A stretch of DNA of 64,000 bases, from the NCBI GenBank assembly GCA_010094025.1, contig ML991783.1, positions 1 to 64,000 of the forward strand, read 5' to 3'. Both the position numbers and the translations under genes were made by a program. Positions 10,370 to 22,038 of the stretch are shown here, in pieces. The notes beneath the pieces were generated by a model, which saw nothing but the letters and a program-made list of their open reading frames with translations, had not been told where the DNA came from and did no database searches. Each line of letters opens with the position of its first letter. The first letter of the stretch is position 1. This DNA comes from Viridothelium virens. Lineage: Eukaryota > Ascomycota > Dothideomycetes > Trypetheliales > Trypetheliaceae.

Positions 10370-12166
10370 CTTGTGAGAAGACAGGAAGAATTCTTGCTAG
10401 AAGAAGATTCATCCTGCACGCAAGTATTGGAGAAGAGTATATATTGGCGGCCATAACTAGGGCTGATCACCTATGAACCGTGGCAAGGAAAACTATCGAC
10501 GAAAAAATGAAGTCATGACTTTCAATAACGCTAACGCGAGAGGAAATAAGCTTACGAACGGGAATCGAACGGGAGGAATGCATACCACGGAATGACCGGC
10601 AGTCGAAAATTGTGGACCTACCTGTAATCCCGTTATAGATTTTCACCATGGCTGACGGATCCAGTTCTAGCTTCCACTCTATCCGAGAAAGAATACACTT
10701 CAGTGGATCCTGTTGCCACGCAGCTCTGGGGCAGGTGTACATGTAGCATATTCCAAGGCTGGAGTCTGATCAAATCAAACGCGAATTGCTCCAATGGGAA
10801 AAGCTGGAAGAAGACGGAGAGCCTGCGTACGGTAACTAACAGTGTCACGACATCAAGCAGGGGCATCCCATGTCGCCTCACTGCCTGGATACCAATGCGA
10901 TTGGTAGAGACACACGTCGTCAAGGTCTCAATGTTGGGTTGAACAATACCACATTGTTCATCACCAGCAGGGAGAGGAAATAGTAGCGGCAGAGCAGAGT
11001 TCAAATTGTTTCGAAGTGAGGTCACGATTTCCTTTAGCGCGGATCCACCGGTAACCTCCGGGCTGAGCTAGATTACGAAACAGGGCAGGGCCAGAACGTG
11101 TGGAGCTGGGATAGGATAGCATTGCCGAGCAGATGGAGATCGGATTTGGATCGAACTTTTGCCATGTTGATGATGGGATTTCGTCTCTGCGCAGACATTT
11201 GGGTTGTGAGAAACCAACCTACCCCCGAAAAATCGATTACAGATGCGACTATCGTAGCAGTTAAGACGGCTACCAAAAAAAAATCAGCTTTCACCCCAGA
11301 GACATGTCAAAATGACGTCGGCGTGACTGAGGTTTCCTACTATTCGATGCTTGGAAGAGGCCAGGCTTAGGTGCTTAGGTAGAGCTTGAAAGACAGGCAT
11401 GATCCGTCGGTAAGCTAGGGAATTAGCATATCGGAACCATGCACGATCTCACGAAACTTATACCACCGACTGCGTCATCAGCTTTCATCCATCCAGCATT
11501 CAACGGTGTCGGGCCGCGACGCCACATTCTCTAACCAGTTCCTCACAGCGCGGCGGATTCTATGGGCTATTAATTGCGATAGTCTTTATATGAAGCAAGC
11601 TGAGTGGAAATAGCGATCTACCATGGCCAAGATGTCCAGCATAGGCTAACTGACTGGAAATATCCCGTCCTTCCGATCCGGAATCCTCGCAAGCTTTGCA
11701 TACCAATACTTTTCCCCCTTTTGGCAGTATCATGACCAATTTCTCAAGCTGACAGTCAGTTCTACCACGTCGAGCTAGGGAGACACTCTATTCTAGCCGC
11801 TTTCCAAAGAATTGGCAAGGACTTCCTCCGGGAGACGCGAGCTCGCCACCTTGTATTTCCCTACTGCTGTACTGCTTGGGTTGCACTAATGGCCCGATAT
11901 CCGTGTTGCAGTAAAACCGGTATTGCCTCGTCGTCCGCATGTGGAAAGCCGCTATCCTGGCTCTTCACTTACACAGACCTACTACTGGAACATTCCGTCG
12001 CATGTGTTGCCTGCGAGTAGAACAGGGTAAATATAGTGAAGTAAGCAATCGCTGCAGTGCACGACTGGCAATAATCCTTTGAAATATCTCTAACAAGAGT
12101 ACCGTGGCATACCTCTATTTGGTAACTTGCATGATTCTTTACGCCGCCCCTGTGATGTAATAGTCA
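10370..12166. other. Intergenic; possible degenerate coding remnants
   Basis: About 1.8 kb without a supportable gene. Minus-strand frames at about 10470-10740 and 10633-11025 look protein-like in composition but have no acceptable ATG and no splice set that joins them cleanly. They may be remnants of a lost gene. The right part lies downstream of tof1. Confidence 0.4.
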
Positions 12167-15100
12167 CTACTCGTCTGAGTCGCTCTCAACAATGAAACCA
12201 CTCCGAATCAGTCGCCTAGATGGTTTGAGTACAGGCATGTCATCCTCACTCTCGTCTAAGAATGTCGCAGTTCCTTCCGCCTTCTTTACCGGATTGATAA
12301 CAGATATCTTCTCATTCGACTCTGGTATCTGCTGCTGTGAAGATACCGGAGTATCCGTTTCCACTTCGCCGTGCTCGTCGCTGCTTATGATTTGCATTGG
12401 TTCTTCTGCCTCAACCGATGATGAACGGCTGCTTGTTCTCCCTGATCTCGTCAGGTCCCTGTCGCTTTCATTTTCTTCTTGTTCGTCGTCGATGATGGCT
12501 TTCCTCTTCTTTCGGCTGCTGCTAATTTCCCGAGCTTTCCTCTTCTTAGACTTTTCTCCACTCGTTGCACTCTTCCGTACTTCTATCAATGCCCTTGCTA
12601 CTGCATCTGCAGTCTTTCTTCTTACAGCCTCTTCTTTTGCAAAGAATTCTTTGTCTCTCTCTTCATCGTCTTCCTCATCACTATCATGAACAAACAACTC
12701 CGACTTGATCTTCCGCCTCTTTTCCAACTCAGCTTCCTCCCTCTTGGCTCTCTTTTCTTCTGCTCTCCTATCTCTCTCTTCGTCGTTGATATCACCATCA
12801 TCTGTCTGCCTCCTTGGAACTCTTCGCTTCTGTTTGAGTTCTTCTAGAGCATTCGATTTTCGATTTGTAGGACCACCAGCAGGAAACAAGCATTCTTCAT
12901 CCCCTGATCCCTCACTATCGTCATCATATGCAGGGCCAGGTCTTTTTGCTCGTTCACCCGCTGCTTTGCTTCTTACAAAGTCAATGGCTGCTTTACCATC
13001 TTCATAGGTTGGCGGGTCAAATTCGAACTTTCTGATCAGATTGAGAGAAGAAGCGAGCTGAGCTGCTGTCAACGACGATGGAATGATCCATGACGCATCT
13101 GGATCATCCATATCACCTAAACGAGAACAGCCAAGCAGAGATAACAATAATCGGAGTTTGTTGTCCTTAAAAAGAGCAGTACGCTGTTCATCGGTGACCG
13201 GTACAACGACTGTTTCTTGAAATGAGCGATAGTCGAGATCAACGGACCATTCTGGCAGCGTGTACTCACCAATTGAAGGCGCCTTCTGTCCTTCCCCAGT
13301 GACCATGTTCTCCGATCCATCTGACCCAGCAGTCTTTCCTGACTCTATTCTCGCTTTGTTCATCTCTTCCCACCCCTTTCTCTCGTCGGAGGCTTTTCCC
13401 AACACATCTTTGATCCATTTTAGTAAATCTCCTTTCCCCTGATCTACCAACACACCAACTGCAACACCAAATCTTGCTTCTTCTCCCTCAACTGCAGGCT
13501 TCACTTCTAACTCCGCTGGTGGTCTAGGCTTTACTTTAGTTATCTCCCGTTCAAACCCATGTTCGAGATAATACATCGTCTGAGGTATTTTACTGAACAA
13601 CAACTCTACCCCAAGCGTCTCCTTTCTCTCTCCCATCTTCTTCACCAACCGTCGGAAAACCTGTCTCACCAGCTCCTCCCATTCCTTGAAGATTGCCTTC
13701 TGAGAATTAGATTCAGCAAGGAGGGGCTCAGGACCTTGGGTGAGCCGGTAAAAGAGTGCCAGGATGTCAAGTCGGAAAAGAATTAGCGATTGCTCCATCT
13801 TGAATGCTACTCGATAAAAGAATCGATGTGCGCGCTTCAGCTTTTCGGGATCAAGTTCTCTATAGTACCGGAGGAAATGCACAAACGTGTCAACGCATGG
13901 TTGAGTCGTGAACCGCGCTACGAATCGTGTGAAATCGAATTTGCGTTCTGAAGAGGCGCGTTGAGCTTCTTGGATATCGTCATCTGAATTACCGAAGGCT
14001 TCATCTTCCTCACCGCCTCCTCCATCTTCTCTGTTCACAGGTTTCTGTTGGCGCTGTCGCTTTTTCCGGATGCGTCGGCGGGTGCGTATTTGTAGGTCGA
14101 CATTTTGCCTCGAGTAGCGCTCTAGTATGCGAAGAAAGACATGGGAGAGCTCGGTACAGGCATCCAAGTAGCCAAAGCTATGTTGACTAGGATTGAAATT
14201 TCGGAGTATGGAAATGATCCTGTCATGCGTTGTCTGCTCATAGAAGATGCGATTCTGGATGTTCTCTGCAATCTCGAGGTCTTCGTCATTGGGAGAGTTG
14301 GCCATTTCCTGAACGGTGAGGAGAATCTGTGTGAAGCATTTCATTCCAGCATTGAGGTCGAGCCAGGATTTTTCATCTAAACTGCGCTGCATAGTACGGT
14401 TCAGAAGAACAAAGGTTTCCTGGTTGAGCACACTTGCAACAATTCCGAAGCTCTCTTCCTCAGTTATGGAGGTATCGTGCTGATTCTGGTTAATGCGTTG
14501 ACGCCGGATTGCTTCACGTCGAGTACACTCCGCCCGGAGAAACCAATAAACGAGGTAGAAATACTGCCGGGAATGAGACGGAGTGACGCGTTCGGCCTCC
14601 CTTTCGATTGCTTTTCGGAGATGTGTGAATAGTGGGTTAAATGATGAGTCTAAAAATTCTTCGATAAATACGCGAAGATGCTTGCGTCCGGAATTGTTAA
14701 GTGGGATTTCTCGATCAAACTCATAGTTCTTTACCCTCGTAAGCTTGAATACTTCAATGAAGGGATGACCTTACCGTCAGTGGCTCCTCCGTCTTGTTGC
14801 GGCTCCGTTGCTGTGGCTTGTTCCATTTCTTCTGTTTGTCTAACTTGATAAGCGTTGCATCCGCATTGCCAATGACATTTTGTCCGGAAACCGTCGAGAC
14901 TTTTTCCTCCTCTCGCTTTACCCAGATCATAGTTCCAAATCTATTGTGTCGAGTTGGAGCGTGTTTAGCGTAGCCAGAGAGCATGTCTTTTTCCTTTCGA
15001 AGGATGTCTCTAAACTCATCTGTCTGTTTCGTCCTAAATGTGTCATGTCCCATGAATAGCTTTTCCGGATTTACGCCTTTCAAGAGATGAAACAACGTTT

Positions 15101-15937
15101 CAAGTATCATCACATCCTGCTGGTTAAATTCGTCTCCTATGCTCGACGACATTGTCAAGAGAAAGTTAAACACGTCCTGGTAATGAAATGCGTCAATCGT
15201 TGCAGATCGAGAAACCTCGGCTTCATCCTCTTCTTGCGCTAGGTCTGATGGCTGTGAGATGAGAGCGACGTTGCGTAGAAAGTAAAGGACAATACGTATA
15301 ATGCCTTCGTCTCTTGCAGATCTCTCACTTCTCTCTTCAGCCATTGAAGGCAAGGCAACACGTATTGCGGTTCGTAAGATTTTGGCATCATCATGGTGCA
15401 GGACTGCTTGCTTATATGAGACTTGAGCAAGCTGAAGGTAGGGGATATGTGTGTGATGGTTCACTGTCATGCGCGTATCGTCGATTTCGAATGGCCATGT
15501 TAACGGGACCAGAAGTTCCACTGGACCTGATCAGCATCCCGTCGTGAATTGAATAGTTCCTTTTGTCCATACCGCAGGCTAGTGCAGTCTTGTATTTCAT
15601 TCTATCATCCGTCTCATCCTCCCTCCATCGGGCCAATATTTCAAGCAGATCACCTCGGACCAGATTGGCATCCGCGATGCATCTTGCAACGTCGAAACGA
15701 TTGAGATTGTTATCATATAAATTCAACCATTTTTTCAGATCCTTCAGGCATGCTAGCGCATCGTCACCAAGTACATAGCGCCCGTCTAAGTCTGCGCTGC
15801 TGCCTCCGACCTGCAAGATATTAGCTTTCGTGTTGTTTCTTGAACATTGAGATTCAACTTACAGCTGAGACAAGACTGTAGACGTGCGCTCGTACTTCAA
15901 GGTCGATTGGATCTCGTTTGTAGTTCTCACCCTCCAT
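12167..15937 (-). CDS. tof1: Replication fork protection protein Tof1/Swi1/Timeless
   Basis: Timeless-family subunit of the fork protection complex (with Csm3/Tipin), which travels with the replisome, supports checkpoint signalling and holds forks at barriers. Four exons, 15863-15937, 15573-15810, 14775-15526 and 12167-14728, give 1208 aa. The TIMELESS domain is near the N-terminus (about residues 25-320), with CGPVELLVPLTWP and later FLRNVALI and FNFLLTMSSSIGDEF typical of the family. The second family region covers ARFTTQPCVDTFVHFLRYY onward. The last 350 residues are charged and low in complexity, with basic stretches that could be nuclear signals (KSKKRKAR, SSRKKRK), and the protein ends in an acidic SDSDE. 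Two ACGCGT boxes lie just upstream of the start. Confidence 0.95.
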
Positions 15938-15980
15938 CGGTAGGCGTGAGTGGTAAGGAAGGTCGCAATCGCGAAAAACG

Positions 15981-16007
15981 ACGCGTAAATGGAAGCGGAA
16001 GACGCGT
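15981..16007. promoter_or_regulatory. Two MCB boxes (ACGCGT) before tof1
   Basis: ACGCGT occurs at 15981-15986 and 16002-16007, 44 and 65 bp upstream of the tof1 start codon. ACGCGT is the core bound by the MBF (Mbp1-Swi6 type) complex that drives G1/S replication genes in yeasts. Two copies within 27 bp before a replication gene is a strong positional match; function is inferred. Confidence 0.65.
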
Positions 16008-16040
16008 CGTGGGGAAGCTCAGTGTTGCTGGGAAGGTCTC

Positions 16041-16052
16041 CCGAGGCCGAGG
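16041..16052. promoter_or_regulatory. Tandem CCGAGG boxes before 3-hydroxyacyl-CoA dehydrogenase
   Basis: Two CCGAGG hexamers (reverse complement CCTCGG) lie back to back about 140 bp upstream of the dehydrogenase start. CCTCGG is the core recognised by the FarA/FarB fatty-acid regulators of filamentous fungi, which control beta-oxidation genes. The match to this target gene makes the site plausible. Confidence 0.6.
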
Positions 16053-16186
16053 TTCGGTGCGTCATGAACAACAAGGATCCACCAAATCATCAGGTCCAAC
16101 ATATTTGCCCGAGCATGTGAGAATTCAATTTCCTTCCCTGAACACCACACAGTCTTACACGTTTCTTCTTTTCTTTTTTCCCCTCG

Positions 16187-17317
16187 ATGGAAGCCATGTG
16201 GTCTGTCAACTTCCGTCGCCAGTTGCTACAGCATGTCTCTGCAACCAAACCAAGACGCTGCTTTAGTATAAGCCCTACACGAGCAGTCTCGGAGGTGAGG
16301 AAGCTTGGAGTCGTTGGTGCTGGTCAAATGGTTGGGACACATTCCTTACTATCATACCGCAATCCGTTGACTAAATTCAGGGCCTAGGAATTGCTCTAGT
16401 GGCAGCTCAGAAAGCTCAAGTTCCTGTGACCCTAGTGGATAATTCCCAGGCCTCAATTGACAAAGGCTTGAAGTTTGCAGGTAAGTTTTGGTTTGGTGCC
16501 CATTCATTCATATTCTAATGACTACAATTCAGACAAACTCTTGGAAAAAGATGTGTCAAAACAAAGAATTACGAAAGATGATGCAAATGCTGTTAGAGGT
16601 CGTCTCAATCCAACCATCAGGATGGACGATCTCGGAGATGTCGATTTCGTAATTGAAGCAGTTCCTGTAAACAACCTGTCCTTCCGAACCAGTGTCCTCG
16701 ACTAAATCCATACTTAGGAAATTCCAGATCTCAAAAATACCATATTTTCGACCCTCGCCAAAACTTGTCCACCACATGCTATTCTTGCTACAAATACCTC
16801 TTCAATCTCCATAACCCGAATTGCTGCCTCCACTACCGCCGGGAACCCACTTGATCTCCACGCCGCTTCCCGAGTCATTAGCACACACTTCATGAATCCC
16901 GTCCCTGTGCAAAAAGGCGTTGAAATCATTAGTGGGCTCCAGACCTCCTCCGAGACAATATCTACTGCGATCGCCTTTTGCGAACGCATGGGAAAAATTT
17001 GTTCACAATCTGCCGACTCTCCTGGCTTCCTTGCAAACAGAATACTGATGCCGTACATCAACGAGGCCATAATTTGCTTAGAGACGGGTGTTGGGGGCAA
17101 GCAAGATATAGATAATATTATGAAGAATGGAACGAATGTACCTATGGGACCCTTACAATTGGCAGACTTCATCGGATTAGATACATGTCTGGCAATCATG
17201 AAGGTATTGTATGACGAGACAGCGGACAGTAAATATAGGCCAGCCATATTATTGAGAAAGATGGTGGATGCGGGATGGCTTGGAAAGAAGAGTGGGAAGG
17301 GATTTTACGAGTATTAG
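16187..17317 (+). CDS. Mitochondrial 3-hydroxyacyl-CoA dehydrogenase
   Basis: L-3-hydroxyacyl-CoA dehydrogenase of the monofunctional HADH/3-hydroxybutyryl-CoA type, the NAD-linked third step of beta-oxidation, acting on short chains. Four exons, 16187-16330, 16381-16480, 16533-16666 and 16718-17317, give 325 aa. The N-terminus is Arg-rich and acid-free over about 25 residues, as in a mitochondrial presequence. The Rossmann motif LGVVGAGQMGLGIA is split by intron 1, whose donor is the less usual GTTGGG. Other signatures are ATNTSSISIT, the catalytic His in THFMNPVP, SPGFLANRILMPYINEAI, PMGPLQLADFIGLDTCL and the C-terminal GKKSGKGFYEY. It shares a 249-bp promoter with tof1. A second ATG lies three codons in. 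Confidence 0.95.
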
Positions 17318-17425
17318 ATAATGATGGCAATCTGTATTACATATGCCCCATCTGGCCAAAAGCAATCTACTAGTAAATGTTAGGAAGCCTTCCAAAAGGA
17401 TATTTGCTTTTGACTTGCACATGAT

Positions 17426-18141
17426 TTATGCAAACTCAGTTTCGTCGTTATTCGGTCGAACCCATCCCAATCCCTTCCACACTATATTCACAGTGAGCAA
17501 ACCTAAAGATACAAATGAAAGACGGTGGACTTTAGCTTACTTTGCATCTTGTCCCAATCCTTCCACCAATGTGATATCAATCCTTGATCGTCCAAAATGA
17601 AGTTTCCCGCAGCCGTCCATTGACCCCTTCTCTTGGTCGCCTCAATACCATTGTGAGGCCCACCGATGTGAGAACCAGTTGCTGTATACCTCAAAGAAAC
17701 GAAGTTCTCTATGGGGTTTCCATTAGTTCTAGAGTACGCTAGTAACAAGAATAGGAATACCTTTGGCAACCACAACATCGAATTGAATGATGTGAAGATC
17801 CTTCAAGCTAGACATGACGTGACTGTGCGAATCTGCATATTCCTCCGGCGTGTGCGAAGTAGGAAAGGTGCTGCGAGCATCGAAGGTGCTACCTTTGGCA
17901 CAAAATTCAGCCACTGCCGTGGCGCTACTATGCGTAGGTGAGTAGGCAATCTGGTATGTGTCAGATGTGTTCAATAGTATGCAGTCAATGGTCAATGCAC
18001 ACATACGTCCATGTAACTCAGAACCGTCTTCACGTTCCGCTCTTCTTCTGCACTCAAGTTTTGGGGAATGTTCTTGATCTCCTTTGAGACACCGAAGCGT
18101 TTAGCAGTCTCAGCTTCGCTAAGGCTTACAATTTTACCCAT
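17426..18141 (-). CDS. NTF2/SnoaL-like fold protein
   Basis: Four exons, 18007-18141, 17761-17950, 17541-17708 and 17426-17502, give 189 aa; the last intron is only 38 bp. The central part (EFCAKGSTFDARSTFPTSHT, FVSLRYTATGSHIGGPHNGIEATKRRGQWTAAGNF, then GLISHWWKDWDKM) has the pattern of the NTF2-like superfamily: a cone-shaped small-molecule-binding fold used by SnoaL-type cyclases and many uncharacterised fungal proteins. No catalytic pair can be assigned with confidence. It ends 108 bp from the convergent 3-hydroxyacyl-CoA dehydrogenase gene. Function unknown. Confidence 0.75.
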
Positions 18142-18742
18142 AATTGCAATTAGAGTTCAGATAAGGGAGAATCTGGGAAAAGAGAATACAGATAGAGAGT
18201 CTCAATCATAGCATAATGTTTTGAGTATTAATGAAATGTATTCGTTGCTTTTGGTCTTGACGTCATCAGCGGGTCGTCTTTGAAGTGACCCTGTACAAAT
18301 GCGGAGTTACGGAAAACAATGTCCAGGTCTCTAGGATAGATCAAGGTCCTTCAGGGACATTTTCCGTCCTAGTCAGTGAAAAGGTGAATGTTGTCGATCA
18401 TTCTAGCGCTGCGTGATCCAAAAGAAATACCCCTTACCACCTTTACTCCAAGTAGGATGATCTGCATGATCTAAGCATCGGCTGGTTGTTGTGCCAAGCA
18501 TCGTTGCTACCATGATGGAAGACTTCCAATATCATGGAGTCGCTGAAGCATTTTAACCAGCACCAGGAGTACGACTAGAGCTCGGCCTACCGCACGTTGT
18601 AACCAAAATTGACTATGTAAGCCAAAATAGGCCAAGCTTTGAGACTTTACAGTGTGTTATGTCCATTGTCGTCCGGGGAGTTTTGATCTATTCTTTGAAG
18701 GCACGAAGACGATTCATGTAATGTCATGCGCGTCAAGGTAGC
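18142..18742. other. Intergenic, no gene seen
   Basis: Promoter side of the NTF2-like gene and 3' flank of the next minus-strand gene. I see no further feature. Confidence 0.5.
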
Positions 18743-19604
18743 TCACTCGACCCTTCGCACGCCAACGACGCGACTGAGACGCTCCTCCATGTTCAGCATG
18801 GTCTCGTTAGATTGTCGCCCTCTTCGTTCCATATCTGCCATGAGACTGTTTGAATTGATATGAGCCACTCCACCATGTCAAAATCGAAGGATAATGTACA
18901 TACATAGAAAGTTCGCAAACTTGTTTTGCCATGCGCCTGGTTTGGATTCTTGTCACAGACTCAAGCATCTCCACAACCTTTGATCTCTCTTTAAGCCAGA
19001 TGTAGCGCTGTACAAGTCCAATTTTGCGATAGTCCGTGGCGTAATAATCATCTTCATGCGGATGACCTCGTCGATTTCTCCCCTTTTCTCCGTCAGGATT
19101 TCCAGCATATGCATGACCTCCTCCATCACGGGTATCGTAACTGCTTCGACTTCTCCTCTTCCTACTTCCCTTTCGACTTCGTCCATCTCCGCCTCTTATC
19201 CCTTCTTCTTTTTCTCCCCTAAAATCGTTGGGATCTTCATACCCCCACCAGGTCCGATATGCAACAGAATCTTCAACTAAGAATGGTCTTTCCAGTCTCT
19301 TGAAGTCTCGTATCATGTGCTTGACTGCGTCAGCCAGCACCTTGAAACCCCCTTCATCGTAAAGCTCTATGCCTCGCGTCTTTCTCCGAACGGCTCTTAA
19401 ATGTGCTCTTTCCTCGTATAGGGCTTGTTTGAGATTGCCTAGATAGTCTGGAACTTCAGTCGGAGCAGCGCGGATGGTTTTGATGTTACTCCAGAACACA
19501 CGGAAGGCGGTAGCGACGGTAAAGGCGAAGGAGACGAAACCGATAACTACAGATGCTAGTGAGACAGGGGCGATGGAGGAGTTGGTGGAGAGCGAGACCC
19601 CCAT
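18743..19604 (-). CDS. Hypothetical membrane-anchored protein
   Basis: Two exons, 18904-19604 and 18743-18845, give 267 aa. A hydrophobic helix near the N-terminus (VSLASVVIGFVSFAFTVATAF, about residues 14-34) is followed by a helical region (NLKQALYEERAHLRAVRRKT, then a second helix ending HMIRDFKRLERPF), a charged, Gly/Arg/Ser-rich disordered segment (about 130-190), and a C-terminal helix pair (LVQRYIWLKERSKVVEMLESV ... LSILMADMERRGR) likely to form a coiled coil. The splice at the C-terminus is supported by the frame continuing to MLNMEERLSRVVGVRRVE. I do not recognise the family; the architecture resembles uncharacterised ascomycete proteins. No function is proposed. Confidence 0.65.
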
Positions 19605-20652
19605 TTGGTGAGCTAGGAGTGTTTAGCTTGAGGAAGCTCTGGACGAAGGAAGATAAAAAAGAGAGGGGAGAAGGAATAACACAGAGTGTCGGACATCACA
19701 CATGATCATCAGCAATACTGAAAGTGTCTCGAGGATCCAGCAGGTGGATTCATGATCTTGTTGCAGGTGGGTATCTCAAGGTCATGTGGAGTCCAAATTT
19801 GGGGTCCCTCCTAGGTAGGGTTGGAGGAGCAACGCGTGATGCAACGCTTTCATCATCAGCATCCCTGGTCTTGAACTTACATGTACATTTGGCCTACTTA
19901 AAGCTTGTTAGGTACTTTGCAATGTTTGCTGATGCCCATCTTGACCCATGCTCCAGATGAAAGTAATCTTAGAACCAAGGATTAGAACGGAGATGCAATA
20001 TCGGGGCTGCTGTGTACTTCCACCCTTGTGTGGCCGCGATCCGATGTCGCTCACAACACTACTCCGTACTGTAACACGTACCCCAAAGCATATGCCAAGA
20101 TATTGGCTAGGATCAAAATGACAGCAATTTCTTGTGGATCAAAGGTACGCTATCTCGGCGTATCTCTGCTGATGAGACTACTTCATCCCAATCATTTCCT
20201 ACCGCTGCAAGCTCCCTTAATCTTTAGTACAACTTATCTCCTCTCTCCTCGGCTTTTGTCTCCATCAGTCCTTATATCCACTAGTCCGCGACTTCATAGC
20301 TCGTAAACGGCTGAAACGCCGACTCCGGCCGAGCCGTCTGAATAGCAGCCAATGGTTCTTGGTCTTTGACAGCTTCTGCCCCGCCAATTCAGAAGCAAAG
20401 AGACTTAGATACCTAAGTAGCACATCAACCCCGGAGATCATGCCGGGCCATGGCACAGGCCGTCAATCGCATACAGTCGACGAGCCGTATAATCATACCG
20501 AGCAGCCTGCTCTCATTCATTCGTTTATAAAAGATTAACCTTCCCAGCTGATCGCTTGGTTCATCTCGACATTCGTTTTCATCTATATCATCAGTCCTCA
20601 GTCCATTAGAAACATTTGCACCATTTGAGACCCAAAAAAGTCCACTTTAACA
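19605..20652. other. Intergenic (divergent promoters), no gene seen
   Basis: About 1 kb between two divergently transcribed genes. Open frames here are short and without domains. Confidence 0.55.
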
Positions 20653-21868
20653 ATGACTACCGAGACCATACCTCCAATGGGTAAGACTCATCCTGAGCTG
20701 GAAAAGGTTGGTATATCAGCTGCAACTTCGTTACCGACTACCAGCTTAACCTCTCATTCAGATACTTTCGCAGCAACCTCCGCCCCCAATTGCCAGCTTC
20801 GACGATGTTCCACGCATGCGCGCCATGCTCTCTGAACGAAAACGTAAGCTTACCGCTACCATGGGTGGTAGTGGACCTCCAACCGGCATCACGGAGAAGG
20901 ATATACAGGTTCCCTCGCGCGAATCAGGCCGTACTATCACCTGTCGAGTCCACTCCCCTTCGCCCGAGACGGCACCCAGAGAAGGAAGCCCGCTATTTGT
21001 GATTTTTCACGGAGGAGGGTTCTGCTTGGGTGGATTGGAAAACGAGGAGTTGCTTTGTCGAGCTTTTGCAAAGGAATTGGGTGTTGTGATGCTGAATGTC
21101 GATTACCGGCTTGCACCCGAGAATCCATTTCCTGCTGCACCAGAAGATGCTTGGGATATTGTGAAATGGGTGAGTGCTTCCGACATATACGGTGACAGCG
21201 ATATGGGAAAGACTGTTGCTGAAGCAATCAATAGGCTGCTACGCACTCGTCTGAACTTCACGCCAATTTGAATCGAGGATTTATCGTGGGTGGCATCTCT
21301 GCAGGCGCCAACCTCGCCACAACGATGGGACATCAGGCAAGGGATGAGAAGCTCTCACCTCCAATCACTGGCCTTTATTTGTCAATTCCCACAATCTCTA
21401 CGCCTGAGTCGATTCCGGAGAAGCACAGGAATATTCACATCAGTAAGATTCAGAACGCGAATCCGCCAGGTTTAGGGGAGGAAGCCATACGGAAATTCGA
21501 GGGTGAGTCTCATAACAAAGGGCCAGCTCTGGTGTCTCCGCGAAATTGTACTGACGAAACTTTACGAAGAAAACTATGCGCCTGACAGATCATCTCATCT
21601 TTTTGCTCCTTTAGGCTGGCCCTCCGGACATACCAATCTTCCACCAACCTACTTCCAGATCTGTGAGCTTGATCCACTTCGCGATGATGCAATAGTCTTC
21701 GAGAAAATGCTGAGAGAAGATTATGGGATCCCAACCAAATATGACTTTTACCCGGGCTTACCTCACGGATTCTGGAGCTTTCATCCAGAAGCGGAGTTCA
21801 GCCAGAGGGTGCCCAAGGATAGTGTGGTAGGATTGAGATGGCTTTTGGAGAAAGGCGTCTCGAGTTGA
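20653..21868 (+). CDS. Alpha/beta hydrolase, HSL-type esterase/lipase
   Basis: Alpha/beta-hydrolase-3 (hormone-sensitive-lipase-like) carboxylesterase. Four exons, 20653-20706, 20762-21169, 21235-21502 and 21570-21868, give 342 aa. The oxyanion-hole motif HGGGFCLGG is followed by [17 protein letters not shown]. The nucleophile elbow is GGISAGAN, with Ile where most family members have Asp (GDSAG). The acid and base are most likely the Asp in [10 protein letters not shown] and the His in LPHGFW. No signal peptide is present, so it is probably intracellular. The natural substrate is unknown; fungal relatives act on short acyl esters or on secondary-metabolite esters. It converges on dac1 with a 170-bp gap. 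Confidence 0.9.
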
Positions 21869-22038
21869 ATCTCGGCGAAAAGTTTGTCCAAGTATAGCAT
21901 GGGTGCATTATGAGGAAACCCCATAGTGAATGCCCGCCTTATGTGCGGAAGCAATCTCAACAGCCTTGAATTGTGAACAGAAATATCTATCAACCCGAGG
22001 TTGAGGGAGTCGTAAGCCAACATCAAACGGCAAATTCT

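Noticed and set aside
10555-10640. Possible tRNA (a TTCGATTCC-like stretch on the minus strand)
   Set aside because: The flanking bases do not pair into a T-arm and no anticodon arm or acceptor stem can be drawn.
10467-11294. Possible small secreted protein gene on the minus strand
   Set aside because: The apparent start with a hydrophobic stretch near 11294 is a GTG, not an ATG. The downstream frames could not be joined with credible splice sites.
14729-14774. Alternative 31-bp intron in tof1 ending at AAG/CTT
   Set aside because: Too short for a spliceosomal intron. An acceptor 15 bases further on gives a normal 46-bp intron in the same phase.
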